Assembly: GCF_028548455.1 (NCBI RefSeq)
Contig: NZ_JAQQLF010000011.1
Span: 89,968-153,967 of the forward strand
From: Vogesella aquatica
GTDB taxonomy: Bacteria; Pseudomonadota; Gammaproteobacteria; Burkholderiales; Chromobacteriaceae
DNA length: 64,000 nucleotides
Direction: 5' to 3'
Each line of letters opens with the position of its first letter. Within the stretch, counting starts at the first letter, position 1. The notes below the pieces were generated by a model. That model worked only from the letters and a program-made list of their open reading frames with translations, was not told the DNA's origin and made no database searches. A program made the position numbers and the translations under genes. Shown here piece after piece: positions 6,996 through 15,746 of the stretch.

Positions 6996-9434
6996 CTATT
7001 GGTACAGGGCTTGTTCCAACTCGCGCACGGCGTGACGGTACTGCGGCTTGCCGCCAAACGCGTTGATCAGCTCTACCACGGTGCCCAGCGCGGCAAAGTC
7101 GGGGGTAAACAGCACTTCGGTATTTTCGACATTAGCGATGCCTTCATCGGCGTATTTGTCCAGCAGCTTTTCCAGCACGCGGCGGGCGGTACCGCTGTGG
7201 CGGGCGAAGTAGTCTTTTTTCTTTACCTGCTCGGCACGCTCGCGGCGGGTAAGCGGCTTCTGGCCGAAGGCGATATGGCAGATCAGGTCGAACGGGTCCA
7301 GGTCTTTGCCTACTTCTTTGGCCAGCTCGTCAAAAAACACGCCCAGCGATTCCAGCTCGTCAACGATGGCCTGCTTTTTGTCGGCGTCGCTCCAGCTTTG
7401 CAGGAAGTCGTCCAGCGAGGCAAAACGCTGGTTCAGCTGGATGCGGGTGTAGTCCTTCAGCGATTCGGTCATCAGCTTGCCGTCGCTGCCCATGTACTGC
7501 ACGCGCTCGTTCACCACGTACACCGGCACGTCGTTGATGACGTACTTGACGCGCCCGCCACCGCCCTGCCCGCCGTGGGCATCGCCCGCGTCGCCGGCAT
7601 CATCACTGGCACCCGGCATGGGCGCAGCGTCGCCTTCCGGCGGCAGTGCGGGGTCTTCGGGTGGGGTAATAGACTCCCCACCACTCGGTTCGTAGATAAC
7701 AGTCGGCTCTCCGTCAAACGCCGGGTCGGCAAAGTTTTCGGTGGCTTTTTTGAAGTCCAGAATGGTGAACCACAGCTTGCCGTAGTCTTCGTTGATACGG
7801 GTGCCGCGGCCGATGATCTGCTTGAACTCGGTCATGCTGTTGATGGTGCGGTCCAGCACCACCAGCTTGCAGGTTTGCGCATCCACGCCGGTGGTCATCA
7901 GCCGGCTGGTGGTGGCAATCACCGGGTAGGCGCGCTTGGGATCGATGAAGTTGTCCAGCTCCAGTTTGCCTTCGGTATTGTCGCCGGTTATCTGCACCAC
8001 GTACTTGGGGTTGGCCGCCGCCAGGTCGCTATTGGCATTCAGCAGTGCTTGCCGCATACGGCTGGCGTGGTCGATGTCCTCGCAGAACACGATGGTCTTG
8101 TTCATGCGGCCGGTGGCGTGCAGCAGCTCGGTTATGCGCCGGGCGACGGCCTCGTCGCGCTGGGTCAGCACCAGCGCCTTGTTCATGTCTTTCTGGTTGT
8201 AGATGCGGTCTTCAACGATCTGACCCTTGGCATCCACCTTACCCACGGGCGGGCGCCAGCCCAGGTCTTTGTCCAGATCGACACGGATGACCTTGTACGG
8301 GGCCAGGAAGCCGTCTTCGATGCCTTGCTTGAGCGAGTAGGTGTAGACCGGCTCGCCAAAGTAGGTGATGTTGGAAACGTCTGCCGTTTCTTTCGGGGTG
8401 GCGGTAAGGCCCAGGTGCACGGCGCTGCCGAAGTAGTCGAGAATGTCACGCCAGGCCGAGTCTTCGGCGGCGCTGCCACGGTGGCATTCGTCGATGACTA
8501 CCAGGTCGAAAAAGTCGGGGCTGAACTGCTTGTAGATATTGCGCTCTTCTTCGCTGCCGGTAACGGCCTGATACAGCGACAGGTAAATCTCGTAGGATTT
8601 ATCTACCTTCTTGGTGGCGGCATTCACGCCCAGCGCCACCATCTCGGTGCTGGCCTGCCCCGAGGCATCCACTTTTTCCACGCCTTTCTGATTGACGCTG
8701 AGCTTGGCCATGGCGCCTTTGAAGGGCTTGAAATCGCCCACCATGGTTTGGTCAACCAGAATGTTGCGGTCGGCCAGAAACAGGATGCGTTTGGCCGTGC
8801 CGGACTTCCACAGCCGCCAGATGATCTGGAACGCGGTAAAGGTTTTGCCGGTGCCGGTGGCCATCACCAGCAGCACGCGCTTTTGGCCTTTGATCACGGC
8901 CTCTACCGAACGGTTGATGGCATTGACCTGGTAGTAACGTGCGGTGCGGCCGGAGTGATAATCCTGCGCGTACAGCGCTGCCTGCGTGCTGGCAATGCCT
9001 TTCCAGGCAAGGTAACGCTGCCACAGCGCGTCTGGCGACGGAAACTCGGCCAAGGTGATTTCGCGTTCCAGTACACCATCAGCCAGAGTCTTGTCGTGGA
9101 AGACAAAGCCGTCGCCATTACTGGAAAAGGCAAACGGCACATCCAGCATGTCGGCGTACTTCAGCGCCTGCTGGATGCCATCGCGCACCGAGTGTTTGTT
9201 GTCCTTGGCTTCGATCACCGCCAGCGGCAGGCCAGGCTTGAAGTACAGCACGTAGTCGGCGCGCAGCACCGTCTTGCGGTCTCGCACCCCCTTGTTGCCG
9301 CGCACCAGCACGCGCCCGGCGGTAAGACCTACCTCTTCGCGCATCTGGCGCTGGGTATCCCAACCTGCGGCTTCCACGGCGGGGGTGATGAATTTGGTGC
9401 AAATATCCCGTTCAGACAGCTTTTTCTTATCCAT
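6996..9434 (-). CDS. hsdR: Type I restriction endonuclease and translocase subunit HsdR
   Basis: The protein has 812 residues. The ATG at 9434 (M-D-K-K-K-L) is chosen because AGG lies 8-9 bases upstream; the in-frame TTG at 9467 is less likely. The N-terminal nuclease has D60 and E75-A-K77. The superfamily 2 helicase has Walker A A-T-G-T-G-K-T near 192-198, D-E-C-H at 315-318 and T-A-T-P at 344-347. Gene order and sequence resemble the EcoEI/EcoAI (type IB) group. A Gly/Asp/Ala-rich linker near residues 610-640 separates the motor from the C-terminal domain that contacts HsdM. No damage is visible, so the system is probably active. Confidence 0.95.
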   Translation of the reverse strand: MDKKKLSERDICTKFITPAVEAAGWDTQRQMREEVGLTAGRVLVRGNKGVRDRKTVLRADYVLYFKPGLPLAVIEAKDNKHSVRDGIQQALKYADMLDVPFAFSSNGDGFVFHDKTLADGVLEREITLAEFPSPDALWQRYLAWKGIASTQAALYAQDYHSGRTARYYQVNAINRSVEAVIKGQKRVLLVMATGTGKTFTAFQIIWRLWKSGTAKRILFLADRNILVDQTMVGDFKPFKGAMAKLSVNQKGVEKVDASGQASTEMVALGVNAATKKVDKSYEIYLSLYQAVTGSEEERNIYKQFSPDFFDLVVIDECHRGSAAEDSAWRDILDYFGSAVHLGLTATPKETADVSNITYFGEPVYTYSLKQGIEDGFLAPYKVIRVDLDKDLGWRPPVGKVDAKGQIVEDRIYNQKDMNKALVLTQRDEAVARRITELLHATGRMNKTIVFCEDIDHASRMRQALLNANSDLAAANPKYVVQITGDNTEGKLELDNFIDPKRAYPVIATTSRLMTTGVDAQTCKLVVLDRTINSMTEFKQIIGRGTRINEDYGKLWFTILDFKKATENFADPAFDGEPTVIYEPSGGESITPPEDPALPPEGDAAPMPGASDDAGDAGDAHGGQGGGGRVKYVINDVPVYVVNERVQYMGSDGKLMTESLKDYTRIQLNQRFASLDDFLQSWSDADKKQAIVDELESLGVFFDELAKEVGKDLDPFDLICHIAFGQKPLTRRERAEQVKKKDYFARHSGTARRVLEKLLDKYADEGIANVENTEVLFTPDFAALGTVVELINAFGGKPQYRHAVRELEQALYQ

Positions 9435-9543
9435 GACCGAAACCTGACGCTGGCGTAGTACGGGCAATTATATCCGCTTGTGCTGAACAAACCCGCGATG
9501 GACGGTTTTTATATGCCACGGATAAGGAAAGGCATGCCGCAGT

Positions 9544-9738
9544 TTACTGATCCACCCCCACACCCGGTATCTGCCGCAGCCAGATCACGCCGCCCGGCAG
9601 TGTGGTTTTGCAGAAATCGCCTACGCGGCGCTCGGGCGGGCAGACATGCGGGTCGTCCAGCTTGCTGCCCAGCAACACCCAGGCTAGCAGTATGGTCGAT
9701 GCTGCTACCACAAAGTACAGCAAATGTACCGGCTTCAT
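9544..9738 (-). CDS. Small single-pass membrane protein, hypothetical
   Basis: The protein has 64 residues, starting at M-K-P-V-H-L-L-Y-F. The GGAGG site 5 bases upstream decides this start over one 6 codons earlier. Residues 4-24 are a transmembrane helix or uncleaved signal. The short outer part has two cysteines (C-P-P-E-R and F-C-K-T-T) that may form a disulfide. It lies alone between hsdR and pyk. I recognise no family. Confidence 0.65.
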   Translation of the reverse strand: MKPVHLLYFVVAASTILLAWVLLGSKLDDPHVCPPERRVGDFCKTTLPGGVIWLRQIPGVGVDQ

Positions 9739-9891
9739 AGCCCCTCCGTCTTTCATGACCCAGCATCATAGCAAGCAAATGTCATTGACCATGACATGAG
9801 GGCGGAGTTTCTGCAGAACAATGAAATCAGCATTTTGCACGATCGCCGCAAAGCGCGTTTTGCCCATTCGCACCGCGCCCCAGAAAGACAG

Positions 9892-9924
9892 TGCGGCCAA
9901 CCCATGGCTTACAGGTTGGCCGCA
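9892..9924 (-). terminator. Hairpin made of an inverted GTTGGCCGC pair, downstream of pyk
   Basis: TGCGGCCAACC (9892-9902) and GGTTGGCCGCA (9914-9924) are perfect inverted 11-base arms with an 11-base loop, about 45 bases beyond the pyk stop. In Neisseria, inverted pairs of the DNA uptake sequence serve as terminators in the same way. There is no long T-tract. Confidence 0.6.
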
Positions 9925-9968
9925 ACGGGCACGTGGCAAGCCGGCATGAAGCCGGCGTGGCCTGGCGC

Positions 9969-11393
9969 TTAGCGCGCTTCGCCCGCCTTGATGATCTTCA
10001 TGGTGTTGGTGTGGCCCATCATGCCTACGGTGTCGCCGATGGTCACTACCAGCACGTCGCCCTGCTCTACGCGGCCGCGTTCCAGCAGTTTGCGCTCGGC
10101 GGCGGCCAGCAGTTTTTTCTGGTCGGTAGCGGCGGGCAGCAGCATGGGGAACACGTCGCGGTACATGGCCAGGCGGCGGTAGGTGCGGATGTCGGGTGTT
10201 AGCGCGTAGATGGGCACGCCGCAATTCACGCGGCTGATCCACAGCGCGGTGGAGCCGGTCTGTGTAAGCGACACCAGCGCGCGCACCGGCAGGTGGTTGG
10301 CGGTAAACAGCGCGGCCATGGCGATGGATTGGTCTACGCGGCTGAATTCGCGATTGAGGAAGGTGCGCTCCAGCTGGTAGTCGCTGGAGTTTTCCGCCTC
10401 CATGCACACGCGCGACATGGACTCGACCGTTTCTACCGGGAACTGGCCGGCAGCGGTTTCGGCCGACAGCATCACCGCGTCGGTGCCGTCCAGTACGGCG
10501 TTGGCCACGTCGGATACCTCGGCGCGGGTGGGCACCGGGCTGCTGATCATCGATTCCATCATCTGGGTGGCGGTGATGGTGAGCTTATTGCGCTCGCGGG
10601 CGGCGCGGATCATGCGTTTTTGCAGCGCCGGCACGGCGGCGTCACCCACTTCTACGGCCAGGTCGCCACGGGCCACCATGATGCCGTCGGCGGAGTTGAT
10701 CAGGTCATCCAGGTTGGTGATGGCTTCGCAGCGTTCGATCTTGGCAATGATGCGCGCCTGACAGCCGGCGGCGTTGATCAGCGTGCGCGCCATGTACAGG
10801 TCGGCGCTGCTCTTGGGGAAGGACACCGCCACGTAGTCGGCTTCCAGCTGCGCGGCTACCTTGATGTCGTCGATATCCTTGGCGGTCAGCGCCGGGGCAG
10901 ACAGGCCGCCGCCCTGACGGTTGATGCCTTTGTTATTGGATAGCACGCCGCCCACTTTTACCTTGGTGTGGATCTGGCTGCCCAGTACTTTTTCCACTAC
11001 CAGCACGATGCGGCCATCGTCCAGCAGCAACACGGCGCCCGGCTCCACGTCGCCCGGCAGCTCTTTGTAGTCCAGCCCTACACGGCCGTCGTCACCCAGC
11101 GTGCATTCGGCGTCCAGGATAAAGGGCTGGCCGTTGGTGAGCGTGGTCTTGCCGTTGGCAAACTTGCCGACGCGGATTTTGGGACCCTGCAGGTCTACCA
11201 TGATGGCCACCGGCACACCCAGCTTGTCGGCGGTACTGCGCACCAGGGTGGCGCGGTCGATATGGTCTTGCGCGCTGCCGTGCGAGAAATTGAGGCGCAC
11301 CACGTTTACACCGGCCTGTAACAGGCGCTCCAGTGTGTCGGGGTCGCTGGAAGCCGGGCCGAGGGTGGCGACGATTTTGGTACGACGGGTCAT
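9969..11393 (-). CDS. pyk: Pyruvate kinase
   Basis: The protein has 474 residues. It converts phosphoenolpyruvate and ADP to pyruvate and ATP, the last glycolytic step. Family motifs are present in order: K-I-V-A-T-L-G-P-A-S-S near the N-terminus, N-F-S-H-G, the catalytic M-V-A-R-G-D-L-A-V-E-V-G segment, T-Q-M-M-E-S-M, and D-G-T-D-A-V-M-L-S-A-E-T-A. The C-terminal alpha/beta domain is complete. An AGGAGA ribosome site lies 8 bases before the ATG. The gene appears monocistronic, with the inverted-repeat hairpin at 9892-9924 downstream. The PykA/PykF type cannot be settled from sequence alone. Confidence 0.96.
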   Translation of the reverse strand: MTRRTKIVATLGPASSDPDTLERLLQAGVNVVRLNFSHGSAQDHIDRATLVRSTADKLGVPVAIMVDLQGPKIRVGKFANGKTTLTNGQPFILDAECTLGDDGRVGLDYKELPGDVEPGAVLLLDDGRIVLVVEKVLGSQIHTKVKVGGVLSNNKGINRQGGGLSAPALTAKDIDDIKVAAQLEADYVAVSFPKSSADLYMARTLINAAGCQARIIAKIERCEAITNLDDLINSADGIMVARGDLAVEVGDAAVPALQKRMIRAARERNKLTITATQMMESMISSPVPTRAEVSDVANAVLDGTDAVMLSAETAAGQFPVETVESMSRVCMEAENSSDYQLERTFLNREFSRVDQSIAMAALFTANHLPVRALVSLTQTGSTALWISRVNCGVPIYALTPDIRTYRRLAMYRDVFPMLLPAATDQKKLLAAAERKLLERGRVEQGDVLVVTIGDTVGMMGHTNTMKIIKAGEAR

Positions 11394-11583
11394 GGTGTGG
11401 TCTCCTTGGGTTCTGCCTGCATTATGGTACGAAACGCGCGTGTACTAAATTGATTACAGTTAAAGCAGCCCTGCGCTGGATTCATGCTGCATTGGCCGCA
11501 AAAACCGCCACCGCCAGCCCCTTGCCCCCGCCTTGCGGCCAACCCTGGCCACCCCTGCGTAATACGCGCACTACCTGCGCACC

Positions 11584-11611
11584 AAACAAAAGGCACGCCG
11601 CAGCGTGCCTT
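11584..11611 (-). terminator. Terminator of the cytochrome b561-like gene
   Basis: On the minus strand, AAGGCACGC and GCGTGCCTT form a 9-bp stem with a 4-base loop, followed by TTGTTT. It lies 20 bases after the stop at 11631. The remaining 170 bases to pyk hold two GTTGGCCGC-class words facing each other (11492-11500 and 11534-11543). Confidence 0.8.
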
Positions 11612-11630
11612 GCTGTTTAAAGCCAACCCC

Positions 11631-12281
11631 TTACACCAGCGACAAGCCGCCTACTACCAGTACCGCGGCCAGTACCAGTACCACCAGCGCCAGCCAGCCC
11701 GGCGCAAAGCGCAGCGGTTTGACCTCGCCTGCCAGCGTTTTGCTGCCGGTAATCATAGGCGGTACCAGGTTCACGTTTTTCAACTTGCGGTAAGCCACAA
11801 TCGCCAGCACGTGTACACCCACCAGGCCCAGCAGCACGTTGAACCAGATTTCGTGCCACTCGGTTACCTGCTCGGCCAGGCCGCTATCGATAAGCTTGGC
11901 CAGCGGGCCGTCGAAGGTGTAGCTGTCCACGTCGGCGGCAAACAGGCCCAGGCCCAGCTGCACCAGCAGCGCGCCCAACAGCGCCACCACCATCAGGCCG
12001 CCCAGCGGGTTGTGGCCCGGCTGCTGGTTTTCGGTCACCTCGCCGCGCAGGTAGGCTTTTACCTGACAGGGCTTGAAGAAGTCGCTGAAGCGCGCGCTCT
12101 GGCTACCCACCACACCCCACAACAGGCGGAACACCACCAGCACCAGCATCGCCACGCCCAGCTTGGTGTGGATTTGCAGCTGGCCGTTTTCGGCCGATGC
12201 CCACATACCCGCAAACATGGCCAGCAGCACCCAGTGAAACAGGCGTGTCGGCAGGTCCCATACTTTTACCTTGTTACTCAT
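11631..12281 (-). CDS. Cytochrome b561 / Ni-Fe-hydrogenase b-type cytochrome family protein
   Basis: The protein has 216 residues and four hydrophobic helices. It begins V-W-D-L-P-T-R-L-F-H-W, the standard start of this family, with histidine as a candidate haem ligand. Further candidate ligands are in Q-I-H-T-K, G-H-N-P-L and W-H-E-I-W-F-N and V-G-V-H-V. Such proteins carry two b haems and pass electrons across the inner membrane, often for a c-type cytochrome or hydrogenase. No electron-transfer partner is adjacent, so the partner is unknown. GGGAGAGGG precedes the ATG. It is divergent from tyrS. Confidence 0.88.
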   Translation of the reverse strand: MSNKVKVWDLPTRLFHWVLLAMFAGMWASAENGQLQIHTKLGVAMLVLVVFRLLWGVVGSQSARFSDFFKPCQVKAYLRGEVTENQQPGHNPLGGLMVVALLGALLVQLGLGLFAADVDSYTFDGPLAKLIDSGLAEQVTEWHEIWFNVLLGLVGVHVLAIVAYRKLKNVNLVPPMITGSKTLAGEVKPLRFAPGWLALVVLVLAAVLVVGGLSLV

Positions 12282-12482
12282 TTACCCTCTCCCTTTCTTA
12301 GCGGCCGTTGACGGCCATCCTCATGCAACAGGGATGTTAACCCTATTGCCGTATCAAGTGCTGAAGCAATCCTTAACAAATATTGGCCGCCATGTGCCAG
12401 CGCAGCAAAACGGCAAAATCGGGTAAACTTGGCGTTTTGCTGTGGGGCCCTGCGCCCCGACCCTTTCAGGAGAACAATACAG

Positions 12483-13757
12483 ATGTCCCAAGCCTCCCTT
12501 ATCCAGGATCTGCAAGCACGCGGTCTGATTGCACAACAAACCGATGCGGCTGCCCTCGAAGAACTGCTGGCCAAGGAAAGCGTGACCCTGTATTGCGGCT
12601 TCGACCCTACCGCCGACAGCCTGCACCTGGGCCACCTGGTACCGGTGCTGGTGCTCAAGCGCTTCCAGCAAGCCGGCCACAAGCCGATTGCACTGGTAGG
12701 CGGCGCCACCGGCATGATCGGCGACCCCAGCTTCAAGGCCACCGAGCGCAAGCTGAACACCCCGGACGTGATTGCCAGCTGGGTAGAAAAAATCCGCGGC
12801 CAGGTATCGCCGTTCCTGAGCTTTGACGGTGACAACGCCGCCATCATGGCCAACAACTACGACTGGTTTGGCGGCATGGGCGCGCTGGAGTTCCTGCGCG
12901 ACATCGGCAAGCATTTCTCCGTGAACCAGATGATCAAGAAGGAATCGGTTCAGCAGCGTATCAACCGCGAAGACCAGGGCATCAGCTACACCGAATTCAG
13001 CTACAGCCTGCTGCAAGGCTACGACTTTGCCGAGCTGTACCGCCGCCACGGCTGCCAGCTGCAGATTGGCGGCTCCGACCAGTGGGGCAATATCACCGCC
13101 GGTACCGACCTGACCCGCCGCATCCACCAGCAGCAGGTGTATGGCCTGACGCTGCCGCTGGTGACCAAAGCCGACGGCACCAAGTTCGGCAAGACCGAAG
13201 GCGGCGCGGTATGGCTGGACGCCAGCAAGACCAGCCCGTACGCGTTCTACCAGTTCTGGCTGAACACTGCCGACGCCGACGTGTACAAGTTCCTGCGCTA
13301 CTTTACCTTCCTGTCCATCGACGAGATCAACGCCATCGAAGAGCAGGACAAAGCCAGCGGCACCAAGCCGCAGGCGCAGCGCATCCTGGCCGAGCAAGCC
13401 ACTGCGCTGGTACACGGCCAGGCCGCGGTAGACGCAGCACAGCGCATCAGCGCCAGCCTGTTTAGCGGCAGCGTCACCGACCTCACCGCGTCCGACCTGG
13501 CACAGCTGGCGCAGGACGGCATGCCCAGCGTGCAGATCGAGCGGGCACAAGCCGGCCTGATCGACGCCCTGGTCGCCGGTGGCCTGGCCAAGTCCAAGTC
13601 CGAAGCGCGCACCTTTATCCAGAGCGGCGCGGTGAGCATCAACGGCAACAAGATCGAGGCGCTGGATTACCAGGTCGCCGATAGCGACCGCCTGTTTGGC
13701 CAGTACAGCCTGCTGAAACGCGGCAAGAAAAACCACACGCTGATCAGCTGGATCTAA
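12483..13757 (+). CDS. tyrS: Tyrosyl-tRNA synthetase
   Basis: The protein has 424 residues, starting at M-S-Q-A-S-L-I-Q behind AGGAG. A longer frame exists upstream but lacks support. It is a class Ic synthetase: the HIGH motif appears as H-L-G-H (48-51), the tyrosine-binding segment as D-Q-W-G-N, and the KMSKS loop as K-F-G-K-T (234-238). A C-terminal S4 RNA-binding domain (about 355-415, with [14 protein letters not shown]) is complete. It charges tRNA-Tyr and is essential. Confidence 0.97.
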   Translation: MSQASLIQDLQARGLIAQQTDAAALEELLAKESVTLYCGFDPTADSLHLGHLVPVLVLKRFQQAGHKPIALVGGATGMIGDPSFKATERKLNTPDVIASWVEKIRGQVSPFLSFDGDNAAIMANNYDWFGGMGALEFLRDIGKHFSVNQMIKKESVQQRINREDQGISYTEFSYSLLQGYDFAELYRRHGCQLQIGGSDQWGNITAGTDLTRRIHQQQVYGLTLPLVTKADGTKFGKTEGGAVWLDASKTSPYAFYQFWLNTADADVYKFLRYFTFLSIDEINAIEEQDKASGTKPQAQRILAEQATALVHGQAAVDAAQRISASLFSGSVTDLTASDLAQLAQDGMPSVQIERAQAGLIDALVAGGLAKSKSEARTFIQSGAVSINGNKIEALDYQVADSDRLFGQYSLLKRGKKNHTLISWI

Positions 13758-13786
13758 GCGCTACCATACTGCGCTGACAGCACAAC

Positions 13787-13813
13787 AAAACACTCGGCCG
13801 CGCGCCGGGTGTT
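13787..13813 (+). terminator. Hairpin downstream of tyrS
   Basis: AACACTCGGC and GCCGGGTGTT pair across a short loop with one mismatch. The T-tract is weak (CTGTCG). Confidence 0.5.
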
Positions 13814-13837
13814 CTGTCGTCGGGCGGCACAAAAGCA

Positions 13838-13871
13838 CTGCGGCCAACCCTGGCTGGCAAGGTTGGCCGCA
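13838..13871. terminator. Inverted GTTGGCCGC pair between convergent genes
   Basis: TGCGGCCAACC (13839-13849) and GGTTGGCCGCA (13861-13871) form perfect 11-base arms with an 11-base loop, the same geometry as the pair at 9892. It lies between tyrS (+) and the next gene (-), so it can serve both transcripts. Confidence 0.6.
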
Positions 13872-13889
13872 TGGTTCTGCCCGCGGGTA

Positions 13890-14510
13890 TCAGGACACGC
13901 GCAGGTCGGTGTCGCCATTGGCGTCCGGCACGCTGCTGTAGCGCAGCAGGCCAGGCGTAGTGGCAGGCAGCGCCTCGGCTACCGGCTTGCCGGCCAGCAG
14001 CGCCAGCGCCGGCGCCACCACGGCAGCGCGCAAGGCGTCTTCGCTATTGAGCGCCGCCAGCTCCAGGGTGTAGGTCCATTCCGGGCCGAAGCTGCTATCG
14101 CTTTCTTCCCACCACAGCAGGCTATCGCCCTGCTGCTGCCACGGCTGCCACAGGCTGGCAGGGAAGCCGACGTAGGCATCGTATTCAAAGGCAAACTCGC
14201 AAGCCCAGTGCGCCACGTGCAGTACCGGCGCGCACGGCTGGCCGTCGGCACGCTGCGGCAGGCCGTCGCCAGACAGGCTGATCTGGTAATTGAGCCAGCC
14301 GCCAATGAACTCTTTCTTTTTCTTGTTGCGCACCAGCAGGCCAAAGCTGCTGGACAGTGCGCTGCGCTCGCCTTGCTGTTGCTGCTGCGAATGCAGCTGT
14401 TCGGCAATTTTGCGGCACAGGCCGCTGGCGGTGATGGCCTCGGCCAGCAGGGTGTCCAGGGTTTGCTGCAGGTTTTTGGCGTGGCGCCAAGGCTCGTTGC
14501 CGGTAGTCAT
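13890..14510 (-). CDS. Hypothetical protein, 206 residues
   Basis: I do not recognise the family. The start M-T-T-G-N-E-P-W is chosen because the upstream extension is Arg/Pro-rich and unlike coding sequence. The protein is soluble, with no signal peptide or transmembrane segment. It has a helical N-terminus with a Q-Q-Q-Q-Q run, a central lysine cluster K-K-K-K, many tryptophans and a C-terminal acidic end. Codon use is native. It is flanked by tyrS and a quinone oxidoreductase with no operon partner. Confidence 0.75.
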   Translation of the reverse strand: MTTGNEPWRHAKNLQQTLDTLLAEAITASGLCRKIAEQLHSQQQQQGERSALSSSFGLLVRNKKKKEFIGGWLNYQISLSGDGLPQRADGQPCAPVLHVAHWACEFAFEYDAYVGFPASLWQPWQQQGDSLLWWEESDSSFGPEWTYTLELAALNSEDALRAAVVAPALALLAGKPVAEALPATTPGLLRYSSVPDANGDTDLRVS

Positions 14511-14601
14511 GCGGTGTAGCTTTCGTGTTCGTTGGGCGGGGCGGAGGGTGCCCGCTGGCAAGCGCGCAGTCTAGCACAGGCGACAGGTGGCCACGGCGGG
14601 C

Positions 14602-14634
14602 AAAAAAAGAGGGCTACCCGTCCAAAGGCAGCCC
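14602..14634 (-). terminator. Terminator downstream of quinone oxidoreductase
   Basis: On the minus strand GGGGCTGCC pairs imperfectly with GGGTAGCCC around a 7-base loop, followed by TCTTTTTTTG. It lies 70 bases beyond the stop at 14706. Confidence 0.7.
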
Positions 14635-14705
14635 CGCATCCCATCCAGGTCCAGGTCCATCCAGCAGAAGCGATTTGCTGTTGGGGCCAGATTATCGAAA
14701 CACGG

Positions 14706-15695
14706 TTACGGCGTGATGACAGGCAAGAGGCTCAACACCACCTTGCCCAGGTTGCGGTTGTCTTCCACGTAGCGGTGGGCATCGGCCACCGCCGCCAGCG
14801 GGTAGACGCTATCCAGCGTGACGCGGGCACGGCCGTCGGCCAGCGCGGGTAGCACCTCGGCCCCCAGCGCCGCGGCCAACCTGGCTTTCACCGCCTCCGG
14901 CTGGCTGCGCAGCGTGGAACCCAGCAAGCGCAGCCGCTTGACCAACAGCAGGCCCAGGTTCAGCGTGGCGCTGCTGCCGCCCATGATGCCGATTACCACC
15001 AGACGGCCGTCCGGCTTCAGCACCGCGATATTGTCGTCAAACAGCGCGGCACCTACCGGGTCCAGCACCACGTCTACCCCGCCTTGCGCTTTAAGGTTGG
15101 CCGCAAAGCCGGCTTGGCGGCTATCGATGACCTCGTCTGCCCCCAGGCTGCGGCAAAACTGGCGCTTTTCCTCGCTACCGGCGCTGGCTACCACGCGGGC
15201 GCCCAGCAGGCTGGCCAGCTGGATGGCAGCCGCGCCCACCCCGCTGGCACCGGCGTGGATCAGTACCGTTTCGCCCGGCTGCAGCGCGGCAATCTCTACC
15301 AGGTTAAACCACGCCGTCATCCACGCTTCGGGCAGGCTGGCGGCCTCGGCCCAGCTCATCAGGTCCGGCTTGGGCAAGGCGGCGCTGCTATCGATCAACG
15401 CGTACTCGGCGTAGCCGCCGCCGGACACCAGGCCAAACACCGCATCGCCTTCCTGAAAACGCGATGGGCCGTTAACGGCATCGACAATACCGGCGATTTC
15501 CAGCCCCAGCACCGGCGACGCCCCCTTGGGCGGCGGGTAATGGCCTTCGCGCTGCACGATGTCGGCGCGGTTGATACCCGCCGCCAGCACGCGCACGCGC
15601 AGCTGGCCGGGCGCCGGCTGCGGCTTTTCGGCAAAGGCGATTTCCAGTGTATCTGCGCCGCCCGGCGCGCTTTGTGTAACCAGCTGCATGGACAT
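14706..15695 (-). CDS. NAD(P)H quinone oxidoreductase, zinc-independent MDR family
   Basis: The protein has 329 residues. The start M-S-M-Q-L-V-T-Q has GAGGG 7 bases upstream. A GroES-like N-terminal half carries G-I-N-R-A-D-I-V-Q-R and G-L-E-I-A-G. The Rossmann half has H-A-G-A-S-G-V-G-A-A-A-I-Q-L, the NADPH-binding signature, and no zinc ligand set. It resembles the TP53I3/PIG3 and Qor subgroup, which reduces quinones and probably protects against them. Two GTTGGCCGC-class repeats are inside (14872, 15096). Confidence 0.88.
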   Translation of the reverse strand: MSMQLVTQSAPGGADTLEIAFAEKPQPAPGQLRVRVLAAGINRADIVQREGHYPPPKGASPVLGLEIAGIVDAVNGPSRFQEGDAVFGLVSGGGYAEYALIDSSAALPKPDLMSWAEAASLPEAWMTAWFNLVEIAALQPGETVLIHAGASGVGAAAIQLASLLGARVVASAGSEEKRQFCRSLGADEVIDSRQAGFAANLKAQGGVDVVLDPVGAALFDDNIAVLKPDGRLVVIGIMGGSSATLNLGLLLVKRLRLLGSTLRSQPEAVKARLAAALGAEVLPALADGRARVTLDSVYPLAAVADAHRYVEDNRNLGKVVLSLLPVITP

Positions 15696-15746
15696 GATTG
15701 ACCCTCGGCAAAACAAGTAGCATCTCTTGCACTACAATAGCACGCC

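Noticed and set aside
6894..9458. 854-codon open frame on the + strand opposite hsdR
   Set aside because: It is an antisense mirror of high-GC coding sequence. hsdR has all enzyme motifs, while this frame has no ribosome site and no family features.
12354..13736. 460-codon open frame opposite tyrS
   Set aside because: Antisense shadow of an essential, fully recognisable gene.
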